Shown in pieces: positions 1-7,963 of a stretch of DNA of 14,635 bases (position 1 is its first letter; every line of letters starts with the position of its first letter). Made by a program: the position numbers and the translations under genes. Location: assembly GCA_937902525.1 (NCBI GenBank), contig CALEKV010000191.1, forward strand, positions 1 to 14,635, written 5' to 3'. Below the pieces are notes generated by a model that searched no databases, had not been told where the DNA came from, and worked only from the letters and a program-made list of their open reading frames with translations. Source of the stretch: an uncultured Candidatus Saccharibacteria bacterium (GTDB lineage: Bacteria > Patescibacteriota > Saccharimonadia > Saccharimonadales > Saccharimonadaceae).

Positions 1-194
1 GCTTGAAACCTAAAGCGGCGACCACCTTTGACGACACGCGCCACGCGGTCGATAGCGATTACTACTTCTTCGAACTCTTTAGGCGCTTCTGGCGCCTGGT
101 TTCGCCGGTCATCGCGACGACCACCACGTTGCGGGCGACCACCACGTTGTGGGGTGCCTGAGCGCGGGGTAGTATTTGCTGTTGCTTCAGCCAT
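1..194 (-). CDS. rpsE: 30S ribosomal protein S5 (N-terminal part, cut by window edge)
   Basis: Small-subunit protein of the decoding region and mRNA entry site. Only the first 64 residues are visible; the gene runs off the left edge of the window. From about residue 41 the sequence ([20 protein letters not shown]) is the characteristic start of the S5 double-stranded-RNA-binding domain. Before it lies a roughly 35-residue Arg/Gly/Gln-rich extension containing PQRGGR twice in tandem (residues 15-26), longer than the leader of E. coli S5 and probably unstructured. The start is one base after the L18 stop, which fixes it. It is the most distal operon gene visible here. Product identity is firm; the role of the RG-rich leader is unknown. 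Confidence 0.95.
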   Translation of the reverse strand, partial: MAEATANTTPRSGTPQRGGRPQRGGRRDDRRNQAPEAPKEFEEVVIAIDRVARVVKGGRRFRFQ

Positions 195-195
195 A

Positions 196-555
196 CTAAA
201 ACTCCAATCCTTCTTTACGTGCTGCATCAGCTAGCGCGGCTAGGCGGCCAGCGTAGGCGCGCCCGTTGCGGTCAAATACAGCACTAGTTATCTTAGCCTT
301 TTTAGCCTTTTTAGCAATCTCGGCACCAATAGCGGCACATTTTTCTGTCATGGTACCAGTTGCCTTGGAACTAACCGTGGTGGCGCTGGCAATGGTACTG
401 CCTTTTACATCATCAATCAGCTGTACGCTAACGTGCATGTTGCTGATTGCGACACTCATGCGCGGGCGTTCGGCAGTGCCTTTTACGGTTGAACGTACAC
501 GGCCTTTGCGGAGCATCTTATTGGTAAGCTTTTTAGCGATTTCAGTTGTACGCAT
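196..555 (-). CDS. rplR: 50S ribosomal protein L18
   Basis: Binds 5S rRNA with L5 and anchors it in the central protuberance. The 119-residue product has the usual bacterial length and the typical C-terminal signature [20 protein letters not shown] followed by a short EGLEF end. The N-terminus is basic, as expected for the rRNA-contacting tail. The ATG overlaps the last base of the L6 stop (TAATG), so translation is probably coupled to L6, and the stop lies one base before the S5 start. This is the standard L6-L18-S5 order of the spc operon. Confidence 0.97.
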   Translation of the reverse strand: MRTTEIAKKLTNKMLRKGRVRSTVKGTAERPRMSVAISNMHVSVQLIDDVKGSTIASATTVSSKATGTMTEKCAAIGAEIAKKAKKAKITSAVFDRNGRAYAGRLAALADAARKEGLEF

Positions 556-1097
556 TATTTTTTACCTGTCTTTCCTGCTTTGCGCAAAATTTGTTCGTCC
601 GCATACATAATACCCTTACCTTTGTACGGTTCAGGTTTTTTAAGTGAGCGGATTTCAGCGGCCACCTGACCAACTTGTTGCTTGTTAATGCCGGAAACAA
701 CGATTATCATTTTTTCGTTGGTGATAGTGATGCCTTCTGGCGCCTTATACTGCACTGGATGACTAAAGCCAAGGCTCATGTCAAGCACATTATTTGTAGT
801 GTTAACCCTAAAACCAACACCCTTTACTTCAAGGCGCTTTTCAAAGCCCTTAGTAACACCAGTGACCATGTTATTGACCAAAGCGCGCATCAGGCCGTGC
901 TGAGCACGAGCTTCTTTGCTTTCATCTTTTGGTTCTACAGTAAATACACTGCCGTCTACTTTGACGTTTACTGCTGGCGTAATAAACTGCGCTAGTTCGC
1001 CCTTAGGGCCTTTGACAGTTACGTCGCCAGAGTCAACCGTGATTGTCACACCTGACGGAATCTCGATTGGTAGTTTTCCGATTCGACTCAGACTCAT
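555..1097 (-). CDS. rplF: 50S ribosomal protein L6
   Basis: Large-subunit protein near the sarcin-ricin loop and the factor-binding site. The product is 180 residues, normal for bacterial L6, beginning MSLSRIGKLPIEIPSGV and ending with the conserved PEPYKGKGIMYADEQILRK segment. The two-fold repeated L6 domain architecture is consistent with the length. The start lies 16 bases after the S8 stop, one of the few real gaps in the operon. The stop overlaps the L18 start by one base. Confidence 0.97.
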   Translation of the reverse strand: MSLSRIGKLPIEIPSGVTITVDSGDVTVKGPKGELAQFITPAVNVKVDGSVFTVEPKDESKEARAQHGLMRALVNNMVTGVTKGFEKRLEVKGVGFRVNTTNNVLDMSLGFSHPVQYKAPEGITITNEKMIIVVSGINKQQVGQVAAEIRSLKKPEPYKGKGIMYADEQILRKAGKTGKK

Positions 1098-1113
1098 TCC
1101 ATTTACCTTTCTA

Positions 1114-1515
1114 TTAATAAACCTTCAGCAATAGTTCGCCGCCAAGTTTGTTCCTCATGGCTTCATAGCCTGTCATAACACCTTTGCTGGTACTAATAAG
1201 CACCATGCCACGTCCGCTTTTGACTTTAGGGATTTCGCTTGAAGCAACATAGACGCGTCGGCCTGGCTTGCTAATGCGAGTGATTTCGTTGATCGGGCAG
1301 TTTTGTCCATCATTAGCCAAAGTGACAACCAGTGTGCCGCGAGGCTTTCCGTCTTCTAGCTTAACATCAGCTAAGTAGTTGTTTTTGACTAATTGTTCTG
1401 CAACAACTTTTTTTAGCTTGCTAGTCGGAACACGGATTTCAGTTTTGCCTACCATATTAGCATTACGAATTCGGGTCAAAAGGTCGGCGATTGGATCAGT
1501 AGATTGTAAACTCAT
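1114..1515 (-). CDS. rpsH: 30S ribosomal protein S8
   Basis: Primary 16S rRNA binder in the central domain; in E. coli S8 is the translational repressor of the spc operon, but no such mRNA site was identified here. The 133-residue product starts MSLQSTDPIADLLTRIRNAN and contains the hallmark LISTSKGVMTGYEA segment near residues 106-119 before the final GGELLLKVY. A GGAAGGAG-type ribosome binding site sits in the 18-nt gap after S14 and supports this start. Confidence 0.97.
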   Translation of the reverse strand: MSLQSTDPIADLLTRIRNANMVGKTEIRVPTSKLKKVVAEQLVKNNYLADVKLEDGKPRGTLVVTLANDGQNCPINEITRISKPGRRVYVASSEIPKVKSGRGMVLISTSKGVMTGYEAMRNKLGGELLLKVY

Positions 1516-1533
1516 ATCTTTTGTCTCCTTCCT

Positions 1534-1803
1534 TTACCAGCTACTCTTTGTTACACCAGGGATATTACCCTTGCTTGCTTGTTCGCGGAAGTTAATGCGG
1601 CTAATGCCAAAGCGGCGCATGTAACCACGTGGGCGACCATCTAACATGTCACGGTTTTTATGGCGGCTTGGGCTGCTGTTAAGTGGCAATGCCTGCAGGC
1701 CTTCAAGGTCGCCGGCTTCTTTCAGTAGTGCGCGCTTTTCGGCAAACTTTGCAATAAGTTTTTTCCTTTTTAGGTCGCGTGCAATCATAGACTTTTTAGC
1801 CAT
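1534..1803 (-). CDS. rpsN: 30S ribosomal protein S14 (long, zinc-free type)
   Basis: Head protein of the small subunit. The 89-residue length and the lack of CxxC pairs show this is the long, zinc-independent form rather than the about 61-residue zinc-ribbon form. The C-terminal half, [20 protein letters not shown] followed by ISRINFRE and [11 protein letters not shown], is diagnostic. The ATG overlaps the L5 stop (TAATG). It lies in the normal position between L5 and S8. No second, zinc-binding S14 copy is seen in the window. Confidence 0.97.
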   Translation of the reverse strand: MAKKSMIARDLKRKKLIAKFAEKRALLKEAGDLEGLQALPLNSSPSRHKNRDMLDGRPRGYMRRFGISRINFREQASKGNIPGVTKSSW

Positions 1804-2387
1804 TAGCGTTTGCCTCCTTCTTTTTCAAACGGCATGCCGAACTTTATTAACAGTGCGCGGGTTGCAACTTTATTGCCATTATTGACGGCAAAAGTTACTT
1901 GCATGCCATGCACAATCTGGGTTTCTTCAAACGTTAGCTCTGGAAAGATTGATTGGTCGGTAATGCCTAAATTGTAGTTACCGCCTTTGTCAAATTTACT
2001 GCCAACACCGTGAAAGTCGCGGACACGCGGTAACGCGATGCTTAGCAGACGATCCATGAATTCATACATCTTGTCGCCGCGTAATGTCACATTAATACCA
2101 ACGCGGTTCATGCCAGCACGGATCTTAAAGGTTGCAATAGATTTTTTAGCCATACGGTCAACTGGTGCTTGGCCAGTAACTTTAGTAAGTGTATTTTTTA
2201 CGGCTTCATAAAAGCGCTTGTCATCTTTTTGCTTACCAATTCCTACGCTTACTACGATTTTTTCGAGGGCCGGAACTTCGTTAACATTGCTTAAGTTCAG
2301 TTCGGCCTGTAGTTCCTTGCGGTACTTGTCGTGGTACAAGGCTTTCAAGCGAGGAGTGTAAGCGGTGGCCTGTTTAGCTTCTGCCAT
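1803..2387 (-). CDS. rplE: 50S ribosomal protein L5
   Basis: 5S rRNA-binding protein of the central protuberance that also contacts P-site tRNA. The 194-residue product carries the conserved [14 protein letters not shown] stretch near residues 38-51, the segment around [20 protein letters not shown] (about 104-123), and the C-terminal [11 protein letters not shown] region. About 15 residues precede the usual L5 start and are Ala/Lys-rich. Its start overlaps the L24 stop and its stop overlaps the S14 start, both as TAATG, so translation of L24-L5-S14 is probably coupled. Confidence 0.97.
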   Translation of the reverse strand: MAEAKQATAYTPRLKALYHDKYRKELQAELNLSNVNEVPALEKIVVSVGIGKQKDDKRFYEAVKNTLTKVTGQAPVDRMAKKSIATFKIRAGMNRVGINVTLRGDKMYEFMDRLLSIALPRVRDFHGVGSKFDKGGNYNLGITDQSIFPELTFEETQIVHGMQVTFAVNNGNKVATRALLIKFGMPFEKEGGKR

Positions 2388-2710
2388 TACTTGATCTCCT
2401 TATTCTTTTGCTGGCGGGCAACACGCACTGTCTTGCCTTCGGCTGATTTATTGTAGCCAACGCGACTAGTTTTGGCGGTTTTTTCATCAGTTACCAAGGC
2501 AATTTTTGATAAATTAGTTGGAACGTGAATGTCCTTTTTACCACCACGCGGGTTAAGCTGGCTTGGCTTGACGTGGCGATGGCCAGCGCCAATGCCTTCA
2601 ATTAAAGCAGCATTTTGCTTTGGTAATACGGACAAAACTTTACCGGTCGCGCCCTTGTCTTTACCGGCGATAATCTTGACGAGATCGCCCTTTACGATAC
2701 GATTTGCCAT
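2387..2710 (-). CDS. rplX: 50S ribosomal protein L24
   Basis: Assembly-initiator protein of the large subunit near the exit tunnel. The KOW motif is visible at the N-terminus: VKGDLVKIIAGKDKGATGKV, about residues 5-24. I chose the ATG at 2710 (MANRIVKGD, 107 residues) rather than the in-frame ATG 21 bases upstream (2731). The shorter form matches the usual L24 start and lies one base after the L14 stop, while the longer form would overlap L14 by 20 bases. The C-terminal half is basic, as usual. Confidence 0.96.
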   Translation of the reverse strand: MANRIVKGDLVKIIAGKDKGATGKVLSVLPKQNAALIEGIGAGHRHVKPSQLNPRGGKKDIHVPTNLSKIALVTDEKTAKTSRVGYNKSAEGKTVRVARQQKNKEIK

Positions 2711-2711
2711 T

Positions 2712-3080
2712 TTAGAGTACCTCCGGTGCAAGACTGATAATTTTTGAGTAACCTAGGTCGCGCAGTTCGCGTGGCACAGGTCCAAAAACACGAGTAGCCT
2801 TTGGGGTTTTATCATCGTTGATAATCACCACGGCATTGTCGTCAAAGCAAATGGTACTGCCATCGCGGCGACGGATTTGGTCGCGTGTGCGCACAACCAC
2901 TGCCTTAATGACACTTTTCTTTTTAACATTGCCGGTTGGGTTTGCGTCTTTGACGCTAGCCACAATGATGTCTCCAACACGGGCGTAATGACGGCGTGTG
3001 CCACCAAGTACGCGGATGCAGAGCACTTCTTTGGCGCCGCTGTTATCGGCGACCTTTAAGCGGGATTCTTGTTGAATCAT
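2712..3080 (-). CDS. rplN: 50S ribosomal protein L14
   Basis: Large-subunit protein at the subunit interface, forming bridges to 16S rRNA. The 122-residue product has the standard length and begins [20 protein letters not shown], followed by the family signature region around [20 protein letters not shown] (about residues 26-45). It ends in a typical [27 protein letters not shown] ribosome binding site lies about 8 bases before the ATG, inside the end of S17. There are no anomalies. Confidence 0.98.
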   Translation of the reverse strand: MIQQESRLKVADNSGAKEVLCIRVLGGTRRHYARVGDIIVASVKDANPTGNVKKKSVIKAVVVRTRDQIRRRDGSTICFDDNAVVIINDDKTPKATRVFGPVPRELRDLGYSKIISLAPEVL

Positions 3081-3082
3081 TA

Positions 3083-3406
3083 CTACTTCTCCTCCGCTTC
3101 GTCGTGATCGTGGTCAATTTTGTCGGCCACGGCTTCATTGACTTCCTCTTTCAGTTCGATGCTGCCGATTGAACGACGAATGATTTGATCGAGCTTGAAA
3201 GATTTGCGTTTGCTAATCGGGCGTGTTTCGATGATTCGAACCAAGTCGCCCTTTTTAGCGTCGTTGCTTTCATCGTGAGCGGCATACTTGCGGTTGACGG
3301 TATACTTTTTACCGTAAACTGGGTGAGTCTCACGACTAGTCACAACGATGGTAATTGTCTTGTCAGCCACATCCGAAGTGACTGTACCAATCAATGTCTT
3401 AGCCAT
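3083..3406 (-). CDS. rpsQ: 30S ribosomal protein S17 with acidic tail
   Basis: Primary assembly protein of the small-subunit body. The OB-fold core is clear from [20 protein letters not shown] through [15 protein letters not shown] to [20 protein letters not shown] (residues 1 to about 77). At 107 residues it is about 20 longer than E. coli S17. The excess is a C-terminal Glu/Asp/His-rich tail ([21 protein letters not shown] is its content, residues about 87-107), unusual for an rRNA-binding protein. A GGAG site precedes the start by about 10 bases. The function of the acidic tail is unknown; it may be disordered. Confidence 0.96.
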   Translation of the reverse strand: MAKTLIGTVTSDVADKTITIVVTSRETHPVYGKKYTVNRKYAAHDESNDAKKGDLVRIIETRPISKRKSFKLDQIIRRSIGSIELKEEVNEAVADKIDHDHDEAEEK

Positions 3407-3407
3407 A

Positions 3408-3674
3408 TTATTTACTCTCCTTACTTGCCTCTACAGCTGCTCGGATAGCAGTCTGAATGCGGGCGATTTCTTTGCGGGTAGTTCCTAAAACACGGGGGTT
3501 CACTAGTTCGCCGCCCTTTAGGGAGCTTTTGCCGGCTAGTAAATCGTTGCGTTTTTCAACCAAAGCCTTTTCAAGGTCGGCGACACCGAGTGTGCTGTAG
3601 TCGACCTTTTTTTCGACTTTTTTCACAGCTGCTTTAGGAGCTTTTTTATTGTCTTGCTTTTTTGGTGCTGCCAT
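3408..3674 (-). CDS. rpmC: 50S ribosomal protein L29 with Lys/Ala-rich leader
   Basis: Tunnel-exit protein that contributes to the docking site for nascent-chain factors. The 88-residue product is longer than the usual 60-70. Residues 1 to about 25 are a Lys/Ala/Pro-rich leader, and the L29 two-helix hairpin follows from TLGVADLEKALVEKRNDLL to RKEIARIQTAIRA, with the typical GELVNPRVLG turn between. The start lies 3 bases past the L16 stop, so the leader is not explained by a wrong upstream start. Position between L16 and S17 is canonical. Confidence 0.95.
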   Translation of the reverse strand: MAAPKKQDNKKAPKAAVKKVEKKVDYSTLGVADLEKALVEKRNDLLAGKSSLKGGELVNPRVLGTTRKEIARIQTAIRAAVEASKESK

Positions 3675-3677
3675 AAC

Positions 3678-4091
3678 TTAAGCCTCATTCCTTTTCACAA
3701 AACGGGTTTTAACCGGCAGTTTGTGACCTGCTAGGCGCATGGCTTCGCGGGCGATTTCTTCGGTTACACCTTTCATTTCAAACAAAACGGTGCCGCTTTT
3801 TACTTTAGCAACAAAAAACTCTGGATTACCTTTACCACCGCCCATCTTCAGGCCAAGCGCCTTACGGGTGACGGGTGTGTGAGGAAAGATACGAATCCAA
3901 ATTTTACCACCACGCTTGATGTAGCGAGTCATTGCCTGGCGGGCAGACTCAATTTGGCGACTGGTAATACGTTCGTTTTCAAGGCTTTGCAGACCATAAT
4001 CGCCAAAAGCGATATAGTGACCACGAGTGGCAACGCCATCGTTTTTACCAATACGAACCTTGCGGTGAGCGACTTTATTTGGGAGTAGCAT
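3678..4091 (-). CDS. rplP: 50S ribosomal protein L16
   Basis: Large-subunit protein close to the A site and peptidyl-transferase centre. I chose the ATG at 4091 ([11 protein letters not shown], 137 residues), because family members begin with ML-P. This start forms a TAATG overlap with the S3 stop. An upstream ATG at 4124 in the same frame would add 11 residues and overlap S3 by 34 bases. Family hallmarks include [46 protein letters not shown] and [15 protein letters not shown]. Confidence 0.97.
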   Translation of the reverse strand: MLLPNKVAHRKVRIGKNDGVATRGHYIAFGDYGLQSLENERITSRQIESARQAMTRYIKRGGKIWIRIFPHTPVTRKALGLKMGGGKGNPEFFVAKVKSGTVLFEMKGVTEEIAREAMRLAGHKLPVKTRFVKRNEA

Positions 4092-4732
4092 TAGCGCGCA
4101 CTCCTTTCGCCCTTGTAGACCCACACCTTAACACCGATAATACCGGTGCCGTTAGGGCCTAGCGCACGTGCGACGTGAAAATCTACATCCGCGCGCAAAG
4201 TATGCAAAGGCACGCTGCCTTCAGCGAACTTTTCACGGCGTGACATTTCGGCGCCGTTCAGACGGCCAGCGACCTGGATGCGTACACCTTTAGCACCTGC
4301 GTTCATAGTGTTTTGCAACGCCATCTTAACGGCGCGGCGGAAGTTGGCGCGTCGCTCCAGCTGGCGGGCGATATTTTCGGCCACTAACTTGGCGTTTAAT
4401 TCTGGGCGTTTAACTTCTTCAACGTTAATGCGCACAGGCAAACTAGCTATTTTTTCAACTTCTTTCTTCAGGTCGGTGATACCAGCGCCACCACGACCAA
4501 TTACTACACCCGCCTTGGCGGTATGGATAGTGACGGTTATAAGGTTAGCGCTACGTTCAATTTCAATACGGGCGATAGTTGGACGGCTTTCAAACTTTTT
4601 TTCAATCAGCGCGCGGACTTTTGAATCTTCGGCGAGCCATTTTGCAAAGTCTTTTTTACCGGCGAACCAGCGTGAATTCCAGTCTTTATTGACCTGAAGG
4701 CGAAAGCTAATTGGGTTTACTTTTTGTCCCAT
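4091..4732 (-). CDS. rpsC: 30S ribosomal protein S3
   Basis: Head protein at the mRNA entry tunnel. The 213-residue product begins [20 protein letters not shown], the invariant S3 start. The KH type II domain has its GxxG loop as GRGG at residues 79-82 (within [10 protein letters not shown]). The C-terminal domain carries [20 protein letters not shown] and ends [13 protein letters not shown]. The start lies 65 bases after the in-frame L22 stop but only one base after the stop of the alternative L22 frame, which matters for interpreting L22. Confidence 0.97.
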   Translation of the reverse strand: MGQKVNPISFRLQVNKDWNSRWFAGKKDFAKWLAEDSKVRALIEKKFESRPTIARIEIERSANLITVTIHTAKAGVVIGRGGAGITDLKKEVEKIASLPVRINVEEVKRPELNAKLVAENIARQLERRANFRRAVKMALQNTMNAGAKGVRIQVAGRLNGAEMSRREKFAEGSVPLHTLRADVDFHVARALGPNGTGIIGVKVWVYKGERSAR

Positions 4733-4733
4733 A

Positions 4734-4823
4734 TTACTTTTCCTCCTTATTAACTGGCTTTTCAGCAGCGGCCTCAGCTTTTGCTACTGGCCTTTTTTTA
4801 GCTTTTTCGACACCACTGACTTC
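4734..4823 (-). other. Out-of-frame C-terminal tail of L22 (reached by +1 frameshift)
   Basis: This stretch is open in the frame +1 to the L22 start. It encodes EVSGVEKAKKRPVAKAEAAA followed by nine more residues and TAA at 4736-4734. It has no start codon or ribosome binding site of its own. Joined to the L22 sequence after Leu123 it gives ...SSHIL-EVSG..., matching the last conserved strand of bacterial L22 (E. coli ends SHITVVVSDR). It then adds a Lys/Ala/Glu-rich tail of the kind common in this operon. The TAA is one base from the S3 ATG, the spacing seen at other junctions. I read it as the true end of L22, detached by one extra base. Confidence 0.85.
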
Positions 4824-5193
4824 TAAGAATATGGCTGCTTTTCTTTTCGAAAGGCAATGCCATTCCACGCATGTGCGGCTTGAAGCGGCGCAAGCGTGGG
4901 CCAGCAGTAACGCTCAATTTGCTGATCTGTAAGCTCTTGGCGTCAAGGCCATGATTGTTCGTGGCGTTAGCGGCGGCGCTTTGGATGGCCTTTTTAACTA
5001 CCAAGGCGCTGCGTCGTGGGGTGTGTTCCAAGATCACAACGGCATCGGCCACACTGCGGCTGCGTACTAAATCGGCAACAATTTTCACTTTGCGCGGTGT
5101 CAAATCAACACCTTTAATAAACGCACGCACTGTAAAAATTTCGGCAGCTTTGCTGGTTGCTTCTTGCTTACGACTTGCTACTTTATCTGCCAT
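4798..5193 (-). CDS. rplV: 50S ribosomal protein L22, apparent +1 frameshift near C-terminus
   Basis: L22 lines the exit tunnel and contacts all rRNA domains of the large subunit. Residues about 20-121 are a normal L22 core: LTPRKVKIVADLVRSRSVAD, an AANNH-like segment at ANATNNHGLD, and GPRLRRFKPHMRG. After His121-Ile122-Leu123 the frame reads RSQWCRKS and stops, which is not an L22 ending. A one-base skip at the AGA codon (4824-4822) continues into the conserved ending and a stop at 4734, for 152 residues. All 11 upstream arginines use CGN codons, so AGA occurs in this gene only at the break. Possible causes are a one-base assembly error, a real mutation, or programmed +1 shifting. The ATG overlaps the S19 stop (TAATG). 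Confidence 0.9.
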   Translation of the reverse strand: MADKVASRKQEATSKAAEIFTVRAFIKGVDLTPRKVKIVADLVRSRSVADAVVILEHTPRRSALVVKKAIQSAAANATNNHGLDAKSLQISKLSVTAGPRLRRFKPHMRGMALPFEKKSSHILRSQWCRKS

Positions 5194-5459
5194 TACTTCT
5201 TCTCCTTGCCGCCGTGTTTGCGGAACTTGCGGGTTGGACTGAATTCGCCCAATTTGTGACCTACCATGTTTTCGCTGATAAGCACTGGCACATGCACTTT
5301 GCCGTTATATACGGCTACCGTGCGGCCAACCATTTCTGGTGTGATTGTGCTGGCGCGTGCCCATGTTTTAAGCACGGTGCGGTCGTCTAGGCTTAAAGCC
5401 GCCACTTTTTTGGCAAGCTTCGCGTCAACGAATGGGCCTTTTTTGAGTGATCGACTCAT
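5193..5459 (-). CDS. rpsS: 30S ribosomal protein S19
   Basis: Head protein that forms inter-subunit bridges with the central protuberance. The 88-residue product has the family's usual length and opening, [19 protein letters not shown], followed by [40 protein letters not shown] and [11 protein letters not shown]. It begins 3 bases after the L2 stop and its stop overlaps the L22 start. There are no unusual features. Confidence 0.98.
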   Translation of the reverse strand: MSRSLKKGPFVDAKLAKKVAALSLDDRTVLKTWARASTITPEMVGRTVAVYNGKVHVPVLISENMVGHKLGEFSPTRKFRKHGGKEKK

Positions 5460-5462
5460 ATA

Positions 5463-6299
5463 TTACCTCTTCCTCTTAGCTTCGTGCCTGCTGCGCACGA
5501 TCAACTTATTAGTAGATTTACGCCTGCGTGTTTTGTAGCCAAGCGCTGGTTTGCCCCAAGGTGTCTTAGGAATACGGCCTGGACCAGTCTTGCCTTCGCC
5601 ACCACCCATTGGGTGATCGACAGGGTTCATAGCCTTACCATGCACGCTCGGGCGCCAGCCCATGCGACGGCGACGGCCAGCGCTACCTAATTTGACGTTT
5701 TGGTGTTGCACGTTGCCAACTACGCCAATCGACGCTTCGCATTCAAGGCGGAACTTGCGGACTTCACCACTTGGCATGCGCACCATGGCGTAATCGTTTT
5801 CTTTGGCCATCAGCTGGGCTTTGGTGCCAGCGCTGCGAACCATTTGACCACCTTTACCAGGATTGATTTCTATAGCGTAGATTTGACTACCAACCGGTAC
5901 GTTACTTAGCGGCATGCGGTTGCTGGTTTCAACTGGAGCATCGGCACCAGTCTTGACCACGTTGCCTTTTTGCATGTTGGTATCAGCCAAGATGTAGTGA
6001 TAGAGACCGTGCTGGTCCTTCACGCGGGCAATGCGCGCACTGCGATTCGGGTCGTATTCAATTTCTTCAATCGACAACGTCAAACCAGCTGCAATATTGT
6101 GATCCAACAAACGGTAGTGGCGTTTGACGCCACCGCCACGGTGGCGAGTGGTAATTTTACCCTGGTTATTGCGACCATTGCCGCGCGCCTTACTTTTAAT
6201 AAGGCTTTTGAGCGGCTTGCGCGTAGTGACATCGCTAAGATCTTGGCTAGTCATACCTCGGCGCGCAGGAGTGGTTGGGTTGTAAGCTTTAATAGCCAT
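5463..6299 (-). CDS. rplB: 50S ribosomal protein L2
   Basis: Large-subunit protein needed for subunit association and close to the peptidyl-transferase centre. The 278-residue product is full length. Hallmarks are PTTPARRGMTS near the start, NNQGKITTRHRGGGVKRHYR (about residues 44-63), and the C-terminal NPVDHPMGGGEGKTG segment. That segment contains the conserved His implicated in peptidyl-transferase function in E. coli L2. The protein then ends TPWGKPALGYKTRRR. It starts in a TAATG overlap with L23. Confidence 0.98.
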   Translation of the reverse strand: MAIKAYNPTTPARRGMTSQDLSDVTTRKPLKSLIKSKARGNGRNNQGKITTRHRGGGVKRHYRLLDHNIAAGLTLSIEEIEYDPNRSARIARVKDQHGLYHYILADTNMQKGNVVKTGADAPVETSNRMPLSNVPVGSQIYAIEINPGKGGQMVRSAGTKAQLMAKENDYAMVRMPSGEVRKFRLECEASIGVVGNVQHQNVKLGSAGRRRRMGWRPSVHGKAMNPVDHPMGGGEGKTGPGRIPKTPWGKPALGYKTRRRKSTNKLIVRSRHEAKRKR

Positions 6300-6619
6300 T
6301 ACTTTTTCTCCTCCTTTTGCTCTTCAGTATCAAAGACGCGGATTTTGCCTTCGCTTAATGTCACGTAGGCCTTTTTAGTGTCCTGTCGGTGTGTAGTGTC
6401 AGGGTTTTTACGCTTACCGCGGCTAAAGCGGACTGCTTTACCGCTTTGCACAAGCGTTGTGACTTTGCTGACCTTGGTGCCACCAAACTGTGATTCAACT
6501 GCTTTGGCTATTTCATCTTTATTGGCATTGAGCGGCACATTAAACACGTACAAGTTTTGCGCGGTCAAAAGACGATATGCCTTTTCGGTTGCGCGTGGTG
6601 ATACATGGATAAGTTTCAT
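6299..6619 (-). CDS. rplW: 50S ribosomal protein L23
   Basis: Tunnel-exit protein and binding platform for trigger factor and SRP. I chose the ATG at 6619 (MKLIHVSPRATEKAYRLL, 106 residues). It overlaps the L4 stop as TAATG and is preceded by a strong GGAGGT site within the last L4 codons. An in-frame ATG at 6640 would give 7 extra residues and lack this site. Family features include YVFNVPLNANKDEIAKAVES and the basic loop SGKAVRFSRGKRKNPD. The C-terminus ends in an acidic/basic run (EEQKEEKK). Confidence 0.96.
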   Translation of the reverse strand: MKLIHVSPRATEKAYRLLTAQNLYVFNVPLNANKDEIAKAVESQFGGTKVSKVTTLVQSGKAVRFSRGKRKNPDTTHRQDTKKAYVTLSEGKIRVFDTEEQKEEKK

Positions 6620-7233
6620 TATTTGCCACCTCCTAACCATTCTTTAACGATTTCAATTGCTTTTGGTGTAAAGACAATTTTATCGGCATTAAGAATGTAA
6701 TAGACGCTGAGATATTTTGCGCTAACAACGAGGGCTTTCTCGATATTGTTAGTCGCACGCATCAGTTCGGGAGTCTTTTTGTCGACAACCAGCAGTACCT
6801 TAACGGTATCTAGCTTGTTGCTCTTAAGGAACTTCGCAAAGTCAGCAGTTTTGCCGGTTGCGGTGATTTCCTTTACCTGCACCTTCTCAGCCTTGTTGGC
6901 TAATGTTAATGCTTGGCGTACAGCAACGCGCTTGGCGTTGGTACTGATGTTGAGTTTGTAGTTTTCGTTGCCGCTAGGCCCAAAAACTACACCACCGTGG
7001 CGCCAGATTGGGTTACGGCTGCTACCAAAACGGGCGCGGCCGGTACCTTTTTGTTTCCATGGTTTTTTACCACCACCGCTTACTAAACCGCGGGTCAGGG
7101 TAGTTGCGCTTGCCTTGCGAGCGTTGGCCAAAAATGCATCGTAAGCAAGTTTCAGCAGCTCGTGATTTGGCACATCAACACCAAACACTTCTTTAGGCAA
7201 GGTAGCTTTTGCTGGCGTGGTTGATTCAGCCAT
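6619..7233 (-). CDS. rplD: 50S ribosomal protein L4
   Basis: Tunnel-wall protein; in E. coli L4 also represses the S10 operon, a role that cannot be inferred here. The 204-residue product shows the long basic loop that reaches the tunnel: GGGKKPWKQKGTGRARFGSS at about residues 53-72, followed by RNPIWRHGGVVFGP. The C-terminal domain ends in a helix (EIVKEWLGGGK). Its start overlaps the L3 stop (TAATG) and follows an AAGGAG site. Confidence 0.97.
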   Translation of the reverse strand: MAESTTPAKATLPKEVFGVDVPNHELLKLAYDAFLANARKASATTLTRGLVSGGGKKPWKQKGTGRARFGSSRNPIWRHGGVVFGPSGNENYKLNISTNAKRVAVRQALTLANKAEKVQVKEITATGKTADFAKFLKSNKLDTVKVLLVVDKKTPELMRATNNIEKALVVSAKYLSVYYILNADKIVFTPKAIEIVKEWLGGGK

Positions 7234-7874
7234 TACTTAGCTCCTTTCGTTGTTATGTCCAGTACAATCAGGCCTTTTTTAGGGCCTGGTACGGCGCCTT
7301 TGACGCCAATAAGGTTGTCAACGGCACTAATATAGGCGATTTGCAAATTACGGACGGTAACTTGTTCGTTGCCCATGTGACCGGCCATACGCTTACCTTT
7401 AAAGATTTTTTGTGGGTACATGCTACCGATAGAACCGGGTTTACGCGTGTTCCCCTTACCACCATGTGTTTTGCGATGGCGCATAAAGTTATGGCGTTTA
7501 ATAGTGCCAGCAAAACCTTTACCTTTGCTGATACCTGTTGCATCTATTGCATCACCGAGTTCGAACTCAGTGACATCCCAACTGTCGCCTACCTTGACTT
7601 CGCCAAGTTCGTCGACGCGGAATTCCCTAATTTCCTTAGGGGTTACACCGGCTGGTTTGACATGCCCAGCCACGGCCTTGCTCAGGTTCTTACCCTCACC
7701 ATATGCCACCTGTACCGCGTTGTAACCGTCGGATTCGACAGTTTTAACCTGAGTCACGGTGCATGGGCCGGCTTGAATAAGTGTCACAGGAACTGTAACA
7801 CCATCTTCGCCGATGATTTGGGTCATACCAATTTTGGTACCGAGAAGTGCTTTCATTGCCCTCTTTGCTCCCAT
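7233..7874 (-). CDS. rplC: 50S ribosomal protein L3 (first gene of operon)
   Basis: Large-subunit protein whose loop reaches the peptidyl-transferase centre. The family start LLGTKIGMTQIIGEDG and the central RKTHGGKGNTRKPGSIGSMY and KIFKGKRMAGHMGN segments are clear. Two starts are possible. The ATG at 7874 (213 residues) has GGGGA six bases upstream. The ATG at 7856 (207 residues, MKALLGTKIG) matches the usual L3 N-terminus better but has a less well spaced GGGAG. I give the longer form; either may be right. L3, not S10, heads this operon, and a promoter is visible about 90 bases upstream. Confidence 0.95.
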   Translation of the reverse strand: MGAKRAMKALLGTKIGMTQIIGEDGVTVPVTLIQAGPCTVTQVKTVESDGYNAVQVAYGEGKNLSKAVAGHVKPAGVTPKEIREFRVDELGEVKVGDSWDVTEFELGDAIDATGISKGKGFAGTIKRHNFMRHRKTHGGKGNTRKPGSIGSMYPQKIFKGKRMAGHMGNEQVTVRNLQIAYISAVDNLIGVKGAVPGPKKGLIVLDITTKGAK

Positions 7875-7938
7875 TTAAAATCCCCGGTGGCTGGCAGTAT
7901 CCGTTATTGGACTGACCAATTCACTCAGGAACAAGTTA

Positions 7939-7952
7939 TTATTACGTAATAA
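7939..7952. repeat. 14-bp perfect palindrome in the L3 operon leader
   Basis: TTATTACGTAATAA reads the same on both strands. It lies 12 bases downstream of the -10 box of the proposed L3 operon promoter, so just after the expected transcription start. It could be an operator, or a weak AT-rich hairpin at the 5' end of the mRNA. No regulator is identified. Confidence 0.55.
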
Positions 7953-7963
7953 GTTACCAAACT

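Noticed and set aside
7209..7949. 246-codon plus-strand open frame over L3
   Set aside because: It is antisense to a clearly conserved L3 gene, has no family resemblance or ribosome binding site, and extends into the L3 promoter region; it is a shadow of L3 codon use.
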